DNA from: Flavobacteriales bacterium UBA6051
Lineage (GTDB): Bacteria; Bacteroidota; Bacteroidia; Flavobacteriales_D; Crocinitomicaceae
DNA: 64,000 nt
NCBI GenBank assembly: GCA_002427735.1
Contig: DIYP01000006.1
Span: 124,001 to 188,000 of the forward strand
Reading direction: 5' to 3'
The translations under genes and the position numbers were made by a program. A model generated the notes under the pieces. That model was given only the letters and a program-made list of their open reading frames with translations, searched no databases and was not told the origin of the DNA. Shown here piece by piece: positions 17,145 to 26,280 of the stretch; position 1 is the first letter of the stretch, and each line of letters opens with the position of its first letter.

Positions 17145-20075
17145 TTATCGAATTAAAGTAACATCACCTTTTTTACTTACGCTACTTCCGTTATTAAAGG
17201 TGGCTTCAACGTAATAGACAAAAACTGCAGGATTCATTGGTTTGCCGCGGAAGTTTCCATCCCATCCATTATCCATTTCATCGGATTCAAATACTTTTTC
17301 TCCCCAGCGGTTATAAACCTTGAAATTGACACTTCTCACCCCCTTTCCACGAACAAAGAGTACATCGTTGTTTCCATCGCCATTTGGGGAAAAAATATTG
17401 GGAACATATATAACCGGATCGTAGAGAACGATAATGGAAACAAATTCAGAAGCGAAACAGCCATTCTCCTCAGCAGACAACGTATATGTAATCGTTTCCT
17501 CGGGAGTGGATGTTGGGCTGAGACAATCATTGCAATTCAACCAAAGGTTTGGTGACCAACCAATGTTGGTGGTTGAACTAGTCGAGATTAAGTCAACAGT
17601 AGCGCCAAGGTTTACAGTGGTGTCATTTATGCTAGTAATTGTTGGTGGTTCGGATACAACAATATCAATTGTTTGTGCATCTCCGCAGGGATTGGGTATT
17701 GTATAAGTAATGGTGTTGATGCCAATATTGGCTGTTCCCGGATCAAACATTCCCGTTTGCGGATTGACGCCTGGACCAGACCATGTTCCACCTGGAGTAG
17801 CTGCCTGTAACTGAATGGAATCATCATAGGTACACATGGAGTCGATAGCTATAATTGTTGCGTCCGCTTGCGGCGCGATAGTTATTGAGACCGTATTTGC
17901 ATCTGGACACGGACCATTAGTTGTGTACGTTACTGTATAGTTTCCAGCTCCTGTTGTGGCCAGATCGATTTCGCCAGTGCTAGCATTAATGCTACCACTT
18001 GAGCTAATGGTAAATGTTCCACCATTTGTTCCAGTCACGAGAGGCGATGGATTGAGATCATTTTCACAGTAAGTTGCAGCGGAATAACTGAAAGAAGCAT
18101 CGTCAGAGGGTGTTAAGGTAACAACCACGTCTGCGCTGGCAGTTCCACAAGCCGAATTGATAGTGTAAGTATAAGTGCCTCCGGGATCAACGGCAGGGTC
18201 AAATACTCCGGTACCAGATGAGAGAGCTGGGGTCCATGTTCCACCAACATCTGGGCTTCCGCCTATCGATTGGAAGAGGTCGGCGCTTGGGTCTCCCGAA
18301 CAGAAAGAAACAGAGCCGTTTGATCCCGCAACGGGAAGTACATCCATTGTAACGTTGGTTGTCACGATAGAGTCACACCCTGCAACCGTTGTCAAGTTAG
18401 AAATATGAGAGCTATTCGAAGTAATTACTTCAGTTGTTCCGTCTGGGTAAGTGACCGTACTATTCTCGCAGGCATTGATGTTCTCTGATAGAGCATGCGT
18501 GGCATTCACATTGATATTTGTAGTGACAATACTGTCGCAACCTTGAGCAGAAGTGAGTGTCGATACATGCGATTCGTTTACTTGAATATTCGTTGAAATC
18601 GTACCATCAGGATATGTGTAGTCTGTTCCCTGGCAAATGTCAAAGTTTTCTGTTGAATTCTGCGTGGGAAGCATATTTACATTTGTGGTAATAATAGAGT
18701 CACATCCAGCCACAGTTGTAAGGTTAGAAGTATAGGAGGTGCTAGCAGTGATGATGGCTGTTGAACCATCAGGGTAGGTTACCGTTGCATTTTCACAGAT
18801 GTCGACGTTTTCAGATAGGTTGTAGACGGGATCCATGACAATATTCGTTGTGATAATTGAATCACACCCTGCCGTTGTAACTAAGTTGGAAGTATATGAC
18901 GTACTCGCCGTAATGACCGCTGAAGTTCCATCTGGATAGGTTACTGTGCTATTTTCACAAGCATTGATCGTTTCATTCAAGTTATAAATTGGATGAATCG
19001 TAACTTCAATCGAATCCAATGAGAAACAAGTAGGATCCGTAAGGTCTTCGTGACGTACATAGTACATTCCGGTAACACCTACGATATTAGAAATTGGATT
19101 ACTTGCCGCATTCGCATCAGGGACTGATCCATGAAAAGTCGTATTTCCAGCTGCGGAAGTCGCTCCAATTCCATTATTGAGATCCACTGTATTAGGTGCA
19201 CATACGCCGAGGTCATTTGTAACTAGCGTTGGTGGCGTGCAGGAGATCACAGTGCAGTTGGTGTTAAATCCGCTGAGTACCTGAAAGCTATACCAGATGT
19301 CAGGGCCAGAATCAAACAACCACACAAGATCATTTGCCCAGGAGGCACGAAATGAATTGTTAATGACCGTAGCCAGTGGCAGTTGAGACATTCCTGAATA
19401 GGTCATGGTATTTTTGTCAACAAAGTATACGCGCTTAAGCTGATAATCTACAAGTCCTATTTCATGCCCTTGGCAATCAGTATAGAATACAGAGTTGTTG
19501 TTGAGATTACCTGTTCCCACGGGTAAACCAGTGATTGGGAAGTTCCCAATAAGGTTGTTGGTAGCTCGGTCACGTTTCATAATAGAGCCGTTATCGTAAT
19601 ACCAGATTTCATCATCAACACAGTTATAGTCTCCAACTGATTGCGCCGTTGGTTGATTCATTCCGGCAAATACGGAAGTCCCTGTATTCAAGGCATATCC
19701 TGTAGCATTAAGGTCGTAAGCCCAAATTCCTCCGGCATTATACCCATTACTTTCTAACTGATTGGTGTTATCATTCCACCAAAGACCACGCATGTCGAAC
19801 CCAGTATTTGTCTGATAAAGCGGATTTCCTGCCAGATCGAACGTTTCTAATGGAAAACCTGGATTACCGGCTTGTGCAATGTAATAAAGGTTGAAGTTTG
19901 GGTTAAAGGCAACACCAGAAGCATTATTGACGCCAGTTGAATATGCAAGCGAGATACCAGGAATGGCATTGGCAAGTGGGGTGCATTGCGCATGACTGTT
20001 GAAATTATTTCCAAGTAACAACAGTGCTGTAAAGACAAGCGGACCAGTAATTCGGCGCTTTAAATTCAGTAACAT
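17145..20075 (-). CDS. Large T9SS type B substrate with four 54-residue repeats
   Basis: A 976-residue surface or secreted protein. A signal peptide (1-29) precedes a beta-rich domain (about 30-290). Four tandem repeats of 54-55 residues (364-580) each contain a Cys-x-x-x-x-x-Tyr-Pro-Asp-Gly start and a GCDSI end. Ig-like or PKD-like modules follow (about 585-880). The C-terminal type B (gliding-associated) sorting domain (about 890-976) contains PNIFSPNGDGNND and YNRWGEKVFES. The cysteine pairing suggests disulfides within each repeat. The downstream porP-like gene is its likely partner. An adhesin role is inferred. Confidence 0.88.
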   Translation of the reverse strand: MLLNLKRRITGPLVFTALLLLGNNFNSHAQCTPLANAIPGISLAYSTGVNNASGVAFNPNFNLYYIAQAGNPGFPLETFDLAGNPLYQTNTGFDMRGLWWNDNTNQLESNGYNAGGIWAYDLNATGYALNTGTSVFAGMNQPTAQSVGDYNCVDDEIWYYDNGSIMKRDRATNNLIGNFPITGLPVGTGNLNNNSVFYTDCQGHEIGLVDYQLKRVYFVDKNTMTYSGMSQLPLATVINNSFRASWANDLVWLFDSGPDIWYSFQVLSGFNTNCTVISCTPPTLVTNDLGVCAPNTVDLNNGIGATSAAGNTTFHGSVPDANAASNPISNIVGVTGMYYVRHEDLTDPTCFSLDSIEVTIHPIYNLNETINACENSTVTYPDGTSAVITASTSYTSNLVTTAGCDSIITTNIVMDPVYNLSENVDICENATVTYPDGSTAIITASTSYTSNLTTVAGCDSIITTNVNMLPTQNSTENFDICQGTDYTYPDGTISTNIQVNESHVSTLTSAQGCDSIVTTNINVNATHALSENINACENSTVTYPDGTTEVITSNSSHISNLTTVAGCDSIVTTNVTMDVLPVAGSNGSVSFCSGDPSADLFQSIGGSPDVGGTWTPALSSGTGVFDPAVDPGGTYTYTINSACGTASADVVVTLTPSDDASFSYSAATYCENDLNPSPLVTGTNGGTFTISSSGSINASTGEIDLATTGAGNYTVTYTTNGPCPDANTVSITIAPQADATIIAIDSMCTYDDSIQLQAATPGGTWSGPGVNPQTGMFDPGTANIGINTITYTIPNPCGDAQTIDIVVSEPPTITSINDTTVNLGATVDLISTSSTTNIGWSPNLWLNCNDCLSPTSTPEETITYTLSAEENGCFASEFVSIIVLYDPVIYVPNIFSPNGDGNNDVLFVRGKGVRSVNFKVYNRWGEKVFESDEMDNGWDGNFRGKPMNPAVFVYYVEATFNNGSSVSKKGDVTLIR
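18336..18986 (-). repeat. Four in-frame ~162-bp tandem coding repeats
   Basis: The DNA coding for residues 364-580 of the type B substrate consists of four diverged units with a period of 162-165 bp. Units 1, 2 and 4 are closer to each other than to unit 3, which has DYTYPDGT in place of TVTYPDGT. Confidence 0.8.
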
Positions 20076-20279
20076 AGTAGTATCTTTAGTAGTTATCAGT
20101 AAAGACTGTGTCTAATATAGTGATAATGCGCCGCTTAGTCTAATTTATCGGTTTAGCAGGTTGCTTTTTCACGAAAATGTTTCGGATTGTTAGTTAAACG
20201 TGTTGTAAACCTGACCTTGCTCATTCTTTTTGTACTTCTATCTGTCTAACTTTCTTCTATAACCAAATAATAACTTAGA

Positions 20280-20639
20280 ATGAGAGTTGAACATTTAATG
20301 AGTGCACCAGTTGTAATTACACAGCGAAATGTACGGGTAGATAGATTAAAAGAATTGTTTTCGCGTAAAAGGATTAGTGCGGTTCCTGTTTTAGAGGAAG
20401 ATGGTACAATCACGGGGATTGTCTCTTCAAGTGACCTTGTCCGTTGTAATGACAGCAATATGACAGTGCAAGATATTATGTCAGATCGCGTACATATTGT
20501 TTTGAAGAATAATCGAATGAAAGATGCTGCAGCCATTATGGGGAAAAATAATGTGCATCATCTGGTTGTTATGGATGAAGGGGATGTGGTAGGCATGATT
20601 AGTTCTATGGATGTAGTGAAATTGTATGCTGATGAGTAG
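20280..20639 (+). CDS. Tandem CBS-domain protein
   Basis: A 119-residue protein made only of two CBS motifs (about 1-55 and 60-119), which form one Bateman module binding adenosine nucleotides. The opening MRVEHLMSAPVVI and the second-half VQDIMSDRVHIV are typical. No effector domain is attached, so it may act as a separate sensor subunit; partner unknown. The next gene in the same direction starts 53 nt later. Confidence 0.85.
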   Translation: MRVEHLMSAPVVITQRNVRVDRLKELFSRKRISAVPVLEEDGTITGIVSSSDLVRCNDSNMTVQDIMSDRVHIVLKNNRMKDAAAIMGKNNVHHLVVMDEGDVVGMISSMDVVKLYADE

Positions 20640-20647
20640 TTTGAACT

Positions 20648-20689
20648 ATTGTTGTTGAAAGTTGTACATGGCTGTACTCAAACAACAAT
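20648..20689 (+). other. Hairpin immediately upstream of the ARPP-1-like gene
   Basis: ATTGTTGTTGA (20648-20658) can pair with TCAAACAACAAT (20678-20689) with one bulged base. The loop holds a GTAC...GTAC pair. The hairpin ends 3 nt before the start codon. It could end the CBS transcript or restrict translation of the next gene. Confidence 0.45.
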
Positions 20690-20692
20690 TTT

Positions 20693-21736
20693 ATGAAAAA
20701 GACGATTCTATTAGGAGCTTTGTTAATGTTATCTTCATTAGCAGGCACATTTGCACAAGAGCACAACCACCGAAATATTAAGATTTTAGAAACACGCGAT
20801 CAGATGGAAGAAACAATCGCGGATCCAGCACAGTTTGATACTCGGTATTCCCATAATAAGCTGCGACTATACCCGATTATTGCGAGTGAGACCTTTCTTG
20901 ATGGACATAAGGATATTGGGAGGTTCACCTTATTAAAGGAAGCGATTTCGACACAGAAAATCACGATTAGTGAGACAGGTGCGGCTTCTCAGAATAATTT
21001 GAATAACGTCAATGTGCAAAGCAATATGTCTGGTGAAGTAAGCGGAACAGTGAATACACTCTTCGCGAAGAATAACTCACAGGATACCATTTTTATAATG
21101 GCAGGAGAAGTGGTGAAAGGAGGGAAACAAGACAGAGTCATCGGTCAGGATATTGTATTAGCTCCTGGAGAAGAAAAAGACTTAAGTGCGTTTTGTGTAG
21201 AAAAGAGCCGATGGAGTACAAAAGAAGGGAATGGTGGAAAGTTCACAGATTACTATCAGGTCTCAAGTATGGATATCCGAAAGGTTGTAACCAAGGATAA
21301 AGATCAGCATGAAGTATGGAAAAAAGTGGACGAGCACACAGAAAAAAATAAGGCAACTTCTGATACGAAAGCATATACCAATCTTGAGAACTCAAAGGAA
21401 TATCAGCAAAAAGTAAAGGCGTATATAGATGCCTTTGGTGATGCTTTTAAAGATGACGAACGTGTTATTGGGGTTATTGCAGTGACGGGTGACAAGGTTA
21501 TTGGTGTGGATATGTTTGCTACACACGATTTATTCATACGATCTTATCCAAATTTGTTGCATTCGTACGTTGGTCACGCGATTACCAATGGAGAGGAAGT
21601 AACCATTACAAATAATGATGTTTACGCCTATCTGGATGAAATTCTGAGAGATCAGGAAAAGCAAAACGAGGTAATTGAAGAGAATGGTGCTGTTTACGAA
21701 TACCGAAACAAAAAATTGCACATCAGTAAGTTTTAG
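20693..21736 (+). CDS. Exported ARPP-1-family-like protein
   Basis: A signal peptide (about 1-21, ending TFAQ) leads a 347-residue protein. The central part, with AGEVVKGGKQDRVIGQDIVL and then FCVEKSRW, resembles the ARPP-1 domain pattern of a conserved GGKQ/R loop followed by a CVE-x-x-x-W motif. The biochemical role of that domain is unknown. The C-terminal part (about 220-347) is mixed alpha/beta and includes the segment VIGVIAVTGDKVIGVDMF. The stop lies 1 nt from the convergent dinB stop. Confidence 0.6.
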   Translation: MKKTILLGALLMLSSLAGTFAQEHNHRNIKILETRDQMEETIADPAQFDTRYSHNKLRLYPIIASETFLDGHKDIGRFTLLKEAISTQKITISETGAASQNNLNNVNVQSNMSGEVSGTVNTLFAKNNSQDTIFIMAGEVVKGGKQDRVIGQDIVLAPGEEKDLSAFCVEKSRWSTKEGNGGKFTDYYQVSSMDIRKVVTKDKDQHEVWKKVDEHTEKNKATSDTKAYTNLENSKEYQQKVKAYIDAFGDAFKDDERVIGVIAVTGDKVIGVDMFATHDLFIRSYPNLLHSYVGHAITNGEEVTITNNDVYAYLDEILRDQEKQNEVIEENGAVYEYRNKKLHISKF

Positions 21737-21737
21737 A

Positions 21738-22946
21738 TTAGCGTCTTCTATTGGCAAGTAAAGGGGGTGGTTCTCCATTGAAGGGGTTCCATCGACTGAT
21801 GCTTTTCGCATTCATGCCTGAAGCACGCATAATTGCCCGATCGCCATATTGTTTTCGAATATGATCCATGGCTTGGTATAGGCTCAGCATGTTGGTGTCT
21901 TCAAACAAACTAATTTGATGTGCTCCTTCTACCAAATGACTAAAGCGAACACCAATAAGGCGAACGAGTACCCGACGGTTGTATAATTTTCGGTAAAGTT
22001 CTAATACCATTGGGATAATCGTATGGTCTGCGGCGCTGTAAGGAATTTTCTTTTGAAGGGTATAGGTCTGGAAATCAGAGTAGCGAATTTTTACTGTGAT
22101 ACATGAGGTGAGTTTGTTTCCTCTTCGCAATTGAAAGACAAGGTTTTCGGCCATCGCTGTCATGATACCTTCAAGTTTATCGACATCAATAGTGTCTTTG
22201 TCAAAGGTGCGTTCGGTAGAAATGGATTTTCGTTCATGGTATTGGACAATGGGAGAATTATCAATTCCTTGTGCTTTCTTCCAGATCATGACCCCGCTTT
22301 TCCCAAATACTTTCTCCATAACCTCAATGGGCATTTCTTGAAGATTGGAAATTTGTTTAACGCCAAGATTGCACAAAGCACGGTAGGTTTTATCGCCAAC
22401 CATTGGTATTTTCTTAACAGAAAGCGGTGCTAGAAATGCTTTTTCAGTACCGGAATCAATGTTGAGCTCATTATTAGGTTTAGCCTCGCCAGTTGCAATT
22501 TTTGAAACGGTTTTATTTAATGATAGACCAAATGAAATAGGAAGTCCACTCTCGCGAATAATTTTAGAGCGCAATTCGGAAGCTAATTTTTTACAGCCAA
22601 AGAAACGGTCCATGCCTGTAAGGTCGAGATAGAATTCATCAATGGAGGTTTTCTCATAAGCAGGAACTTCCTCCTTAATGATATCGGTCACAATATTCGA
22701 ATACTTTGTGTAAATACCAGAGTTTCCTCTCACAACAATCGCTTCTGGACATAATTGTTTGGCCATTCGCATGGGCATGGCAGAGTGGATGCCAAATTTT
22801 CGTGCTTCATAGCTGCAGGAAGCGACTACACCGCGATCAGATGTACCACCAATCAAGACAGGGCGATTGTTCAATCGGCTATCAATGAGGCGTTCACAGG
22901 ATACGAAAAACGTATCCAGATCCATATGCATAATTGATCTATCCAT
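21738..22946 (-). CDS. dinB: DNA polymerase IV (DinB-type Y-family polymerase)
   Basis: A translesion polymerase. From the ATG at 22946 it opens MDRSIMHMDLDTFFVSCERL, the expected start; 24 further upstream codons are open but do not match the family. The catalytic acids are present: Asp in HMDLDTFF and the SIDEFYLD pair. Helix-hairpin-helix, thumb and little-finger regions follow, with no clear beta-clamp motif identified by eye. The gene lies downstream of the dnaE-type gene on the same strand with about 190 nt between them, containing a palindrome (separate entry). Intact active-site residues argue against the catalytically dead ImuB. Confidence 0.92.
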   Translation of the reverse strand: MDRSIMHMDLDTFFVSCERLIDSRLNNRPVLIGGTSDRGVVASCSYEARKFGIHSAMPMRMAKQLCPEAIVVRGNSGIYTKYSNIVTDIIKEEVPAYEKTSIDEFYLDLTGMDRFFGCKKLASELRSKIIRESGLPISFGLSLNKTVSKIATGEAKPNNELNIDSGTEKAFLAPLSVKKIPMVGDKTYRALCNLGVKQISNLQEMPIEVMEKVFGKSGVMIWKKAQGIDNSPIVQYHERKSISTERTFDKDTIDVDKLEGIMTAMAENLVFQLRRGNKLTSCITVKIRYSDFQTYTLQKKIPYSAADHTIIPMVLELYRKLYNRRVLVRLIGVRFSHLVEGAHQISLFEDTNMLSLYQAMDHIRKQYGDRAIMRASGMNAKSISRWNPFNGEPPPLLANRRR

Positions 22947-23080
22947 AGTTTCCTTTATTGACCGCATCGTTTTTTCAGGAGGGAAATCGTACAATGTCGA
23001 AAGTTCCTGAAAAGGCAAGCTACAAGTGAGGTGATTTAACCTCCCTCCTAAAAAAACGACGGCTCTTGAATGAGTAAATA

Positions 23081-23099
23081 ACTGTATTAGATAATCAGT
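23081..23099 (-). promoter_or_regulatory. Imperfect palindrome upstream of dinB
   Basis: ACTGTATTAGATAATCAGT is an inverted repeat (ACTG, ATTA, TAAT, CAGT) with one unpaired base in the left arm. It lies between the dnaE stop and the dinB start, so it may be an operator giving dinB its own control. Confidence 0.35.
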
Positions 23100-23134
23100 A
23101 TGTCCTCAGAGCTGCGGTCAAAAGCGACACGTGG

Positions 23135-26100
23135 TTAGGTGTACGCCGGTTTAATTCTTTTTCCATAATCTTTCCGATTATTCCAGGTTACAACATCTGT
23201 GTTTTTGACTAAAGGAGATTTGGTGCGTATTTCGGCATAACGCGGATCTTCAATAACATCCATTTTTTGCATGTATTTTACCTCAATAGTTACAGCATCA
23301 TATTCAGTGATTACGGTGCCATAAATTCTGTAAATCCCTTTTCCTCTGAACCTGAATCGTTCTGCTATACCCGGAAAATGTACGGTGTCGAGCCATGCGC
23401 CTTCTTCGTCTAAAAATGTTCCAAAAAACATTTGTTTTCCGCCTGAAGTGGTCGTTCGTTTGCGGTGAATTAAATATCCTTTAACCCACACATCTTTTCC
23501 CATAAGTGAAGGGAGTTCTTTGGCTAATACAGATGGTAGATCATGCTCTACTGTTAGTGCAAATGGGTCCTCTAGAGGAAATCCCAGCAATTCCATTTGA
23601 TCAAACGCATCTTCATTTTTTGCGTAGTTCAGTGGAGGGATGGTGTATTCTTGTGGCTGTACACGGAATAAGTCTTTTATATCCAGCGTATTGACATTTT
23701 TACTGATTTTTAAATGAGCTTCCCACATCAATGTGCGCTTATCTTTTCCTGTGAATCGAAAGGCATCAATGCGAATCAAGATGCTAATTTGTTCGAGTGA
23801 TATACGGACTCGTTCAATAAAATCATCGAAACAAGTAAATGCACCGTTGAGAACGCGCTCCAAAACAATGGTTTTAGCAGTATGTTGTTCAAAGGATTTC
23901 AAAAGATGAAAACCAATAAAAATGTCATTCCCAACGATGCATGTTGCTACACTACTTTGGTTGACGCAGGGAGCGTGTATTTTCCCTCCGAATAGCATTG
24001 CTTCACGGATGTATAATTCAGTGCTGTAAAATCCGCCATAGTTATTAATAGTGGCCACCAAAAATTCCAGTGGATAATATGTTTTTAAGAATAAGCATTG
24101 ATAGCTTTCTACAGCGTAGGAAGCTGAATGTCCCTTTGCAAATGCATAGCCAGCAAAACTTTCTGTTTGTCGCCATACCTCTGCTGTTAGCTCTGGTGAA
24201 TGCCCTCTCTTTTCGATGCAGTTAGAAAAAAACTTGTTTTTAACCGCTTGAAATTCTTCCCGGGAACGAAACTTCCCAGACATTCCTCTTCGCATTTTAT
24301 CTGCCTCGCCAAGGTTTAAACCTGCAAAGTGATGGGCTACCTTGATGACATCTTCCTGATAGACCATCACTCCGTAGGTTTCCGGCATTAATTCTGCCAG
24401 TACGGGATGTGCTTCTTTTCTGCGTTCTGGATTTCGAAAACGCTTAATGTATTCTTGCATCATCCCTGATTTTGCAACTCCGGGCCGAATAACAGAACTT
24501 GCGGCAACTAGTCCAAGATAATCGTCGACCTGGAGTTTTGTAAGCAACATACGCATGGCTGGCGATTCTACATAAAAGCAACCAATTGGTTTGGCTTCCA
24601 GTAATACAGCTTTGATGTTTTCATCTTCCTTGAATCGTTTGATATCATGAATATCGATTGAAGGATGATTGGGTTGGTTGTAATCAATGATGTCTAATGC
24701 ATCTTTGATTTTACTTAGTCCACGCTGACTCAAAATATCAAACTTATACAAGCCCACATCTTCAGCCACATGCATATCAAATTGAATAGTGGGATATCCT
24801 TTGGGGGGCATAAATGTGGCTGAAAATGCTTGAATGGGTTTCTCAGCAATGAGAATCCCACTGGCATGTACACTCAGGTGACTTGGAAAGCCATGAATGT
24901 AATGGGCATATTTTTGGACGAGCGTAGCAAGCTCATTTTGTTCCCAATGCGGGTATTCACCCGATGAAAGTTTATCAATTTCTTCTTTAGGTAAACCAAA
25001 TACTTTTCCGAGTTCACGTACAACGGCTCTCTTTTTAAATGTGTTATAAGTTGCAACCAGCGCTACATTATCAAATCGCTCAAAAATATAGCGGGTTACA
25101 TCGTCCCGATCTCGCCAGGAGAAGTCAATATCGAAATCAGGTGGGTTAGTCCTGTAAAGATTAATGAATCGTTCAAAGTATAGGTCAAGTTCAATTGGGT
25201 CAACATCTGTAATTCGCAGTAAATAAGCGACAATACTGTTTGCCCCACTTCCACGTCCAACATAAAAATAGCCCTTTGATCGCGCATACTTTACAATGTC
25301 CCAATTCATTAAAAAATAGGATACAAACCCCATCCGATCAATGGTGATAAGTTCTTTTTCGATACGTGCTTTGATATCTTCAGTAAGATTTGGATATCTA
25401 TATTCTACACCTTCCTGACAAAGCTGATAGAGCAATTTCAGGTCTTTTTTTGCATCACCGGTGTACGTTTTTTGATTTTGATGTTCGGCATCGCTGGAAA
25501 AATCAAATTCAATAGAGCAGTTTTTCAATATACGGTCCGTATTCACAATGATCTCGGGAAATGAAGCATATGCAGCATGCAGGTTTTCTGGAGCTAGCAT
25601 TTTATGATCGGGAGATGCTTCTTCTGTTTCCGGGAGTTTACTTAAGAGCGTATTGTTGTCAATAGCACGCAATAAACGATGTGCATTGAAATCGCGCTTG
25701 TTTCTGAAACTAACAGTTTGTAAGATGACTCCGCGCTCTACATTGCAATTGTTGATGCGTACGTAATCAAGATCTTCTGGTGAGAAACCAATGAACTCAT
25801 TACTGCGCAAAGTATAATTTTTATCCCGCTTAAATGGGTAAATGACATAAGTGTCTCTCAGTTGTGGCGCTTTTTCAGGAACTTCTTTTTTGTGATGAAG
25901 CAAGTCAGTCAGGTAAGCGTTAATTTTTTCAAATCCATGATTGTTTTGAGCTAATAGAATAAATTGCTGTTGAACACCATTCCTGAAATCTACACCAACA
26001 ATGGGGGTAATCCCATATTTTGGTGCTTCTCGAATAAATTCGATACAAGCAGATGTTGTATTAATGTCCGTTAGCGCGATGCGTTTAAAGCCATTTTTTT

Positions 26101-26176
26101 GAGCAAGTTCCAGCAGTATTTCAGGTGATAAAGCCCCATACCGCAAACTATAGTAAGTGTGCGTATTCAAGTACAT
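23135..26176 (-). CDS. dnaE: DnaE-type DNA polymerase III alpha subunit (short, probably accessory/error-prone)
   Basis: A C-family polymerase of 1013 residues, shorter than the replicative alpha subunit (about 1160 in E. coli, longer in Bacteroidota). The N-terminal PHP domain starts YLNTHTYYSLRYGALS. The catalytic acids are in PDFDIDF (346-352), with the third in YKFDILSQRGLS (Asp480). GRGSGANS lies at 308-315. A helix-hairpin-helix and an OB-fold region are expected in the last 250 residues. Association with dinB suggests a damage-tolerance role like DnaE2/ImuC. No lexA, imuA or imuB is visible nearby. The promoter carries a twin palindrome. Confidence 0.88.
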   Translation of the reverse strand: MYLNTHTYYSLRYGALSPEILLELAQKNGFKRIALTDINTTSACIEFIREAPKYGITPIVGVDFRNGVQQQFILLAQNNHGFEKINAYLTDLLHHKKEVPEKAPQLRDTYVIYPFKRDKNYTLRSNEFIGFSPEDLDYVRINNCNVERGVILQTVSFRNKRDFNAHRLLRAIDNNTLLSKLPETEEASPDHKMLAPENLHAAYASFPEIIVNTDRILKNCSIEFDFSSDAEHQNQKTYTGDAKKDLKLLYQLCQEGVEYRYPNLTEDIKARIEKELITIDRMGFVSYFLMNWDIVKYARSKGYFYVGRGSGANSIVAYLLRITDVDPIELDLYFERFINLYRTNPPDFDIDFSWRDRDDVTRYIFERFDNVALVATYNTFKKRAVVRELGKVFGLPKEEIDKLSSGEYPHWEQNELATLVQKYAHYIHGFPSHLSVHASGILIAEKPIQAFSATFMPPKGYPTIQFDMHVAEDVGLYKFDILSQRGLSKIKDALDIIDYNQPNHPSIDIHDIKRFKEDENIKAVLLEAKPIGCFYVESPAMRMLLTKLQVDDYLGLVAASSVIRPGVAKSGMMQEYIKRFRNPERRKEAHPVLAELMPETYGVMVYQEDVIKVAHHFAGLNLGEADKMRRGMSGKFRSREEFQAVKNKFFSNCIEKRGHSPELTAEVWRQTESFAGYAFAKGHSASYAVESYQCLFLKTYYPLEFLVATINNYGGFYSTELYIREAMLFGGKIHAPCVNQSSVATCIVGNDIFIGFHLLKSFEQHTAKTIVLERVLNGAFTCFDDFIERVRISLEQISILIRIDAFRFTGKDKRTLMWEAHLKISKNVNTLDIKDLFRVQPQEYTIPPLNYAKNEDAFDQMELLGFPLEDPFALTVEHDLPSVLAKELPSLMGKDVWVKGYLIHRKRTTTSGGKQMFFGTFLDEEGAWLDTVHFPGIAERFRFRGKGIYRIYGTVITEYDAVTIEVKYMQKMDVIEDPRYAEIRTKSPLVKNTDVVTWNNRKDYGKRIKPAYT

Positions 26177-26204
26177 AAATGAAAAATTATGATGAGGCTG
26201 AGCG

Positions 26205-26248
26205 GCTAAATTATTAAAAATTAATCTATATGTGATTAAAAATTAATC
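26205..26248 (-). promoter_or_regulatory. dnaE promoter with twin palindromic operator
   Basis: ATTAAAAATTAATC occurs twice as a perfect 14-bp copy (26213-26226 and 26235-26248) with a 22-bp period, two helical turns. Each copy contains the inverted repeat ATTAA-AAA-TTAAT. On the minus strand TAATTTAG (26212-26205) serves as a -7 box 28 nt before the dnaE ATG. The first copy fills the spacer and the second lies upstream of the expected -33, the usual arrangement for repression. Confidence 0.6.
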
Positions 26249-26280
26249 AAAATATTTTTCAACACCTGTTAATCAGTCGG

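Noticed and set aside
18336..18986. Regular repeats that could suggest a CRISPR array
   Set aside because: The period is about 162 bp, the units are diverged and in frame, and no short identical repeats with unique spacers exist. They are protein repeats.
20076..20279. Possible small gene or RNA between the type B substrate and CBS genes
   Set aside because: No open frame with support, no hairpin and no convincing -7 box was found.
21738..22946. ImuB (inactive Y-family partner) as the identity of the DinB-like gene
   Set aside because: The catalytic aspartate and SIDE motif are intact and the N-terminus is that of DinB.
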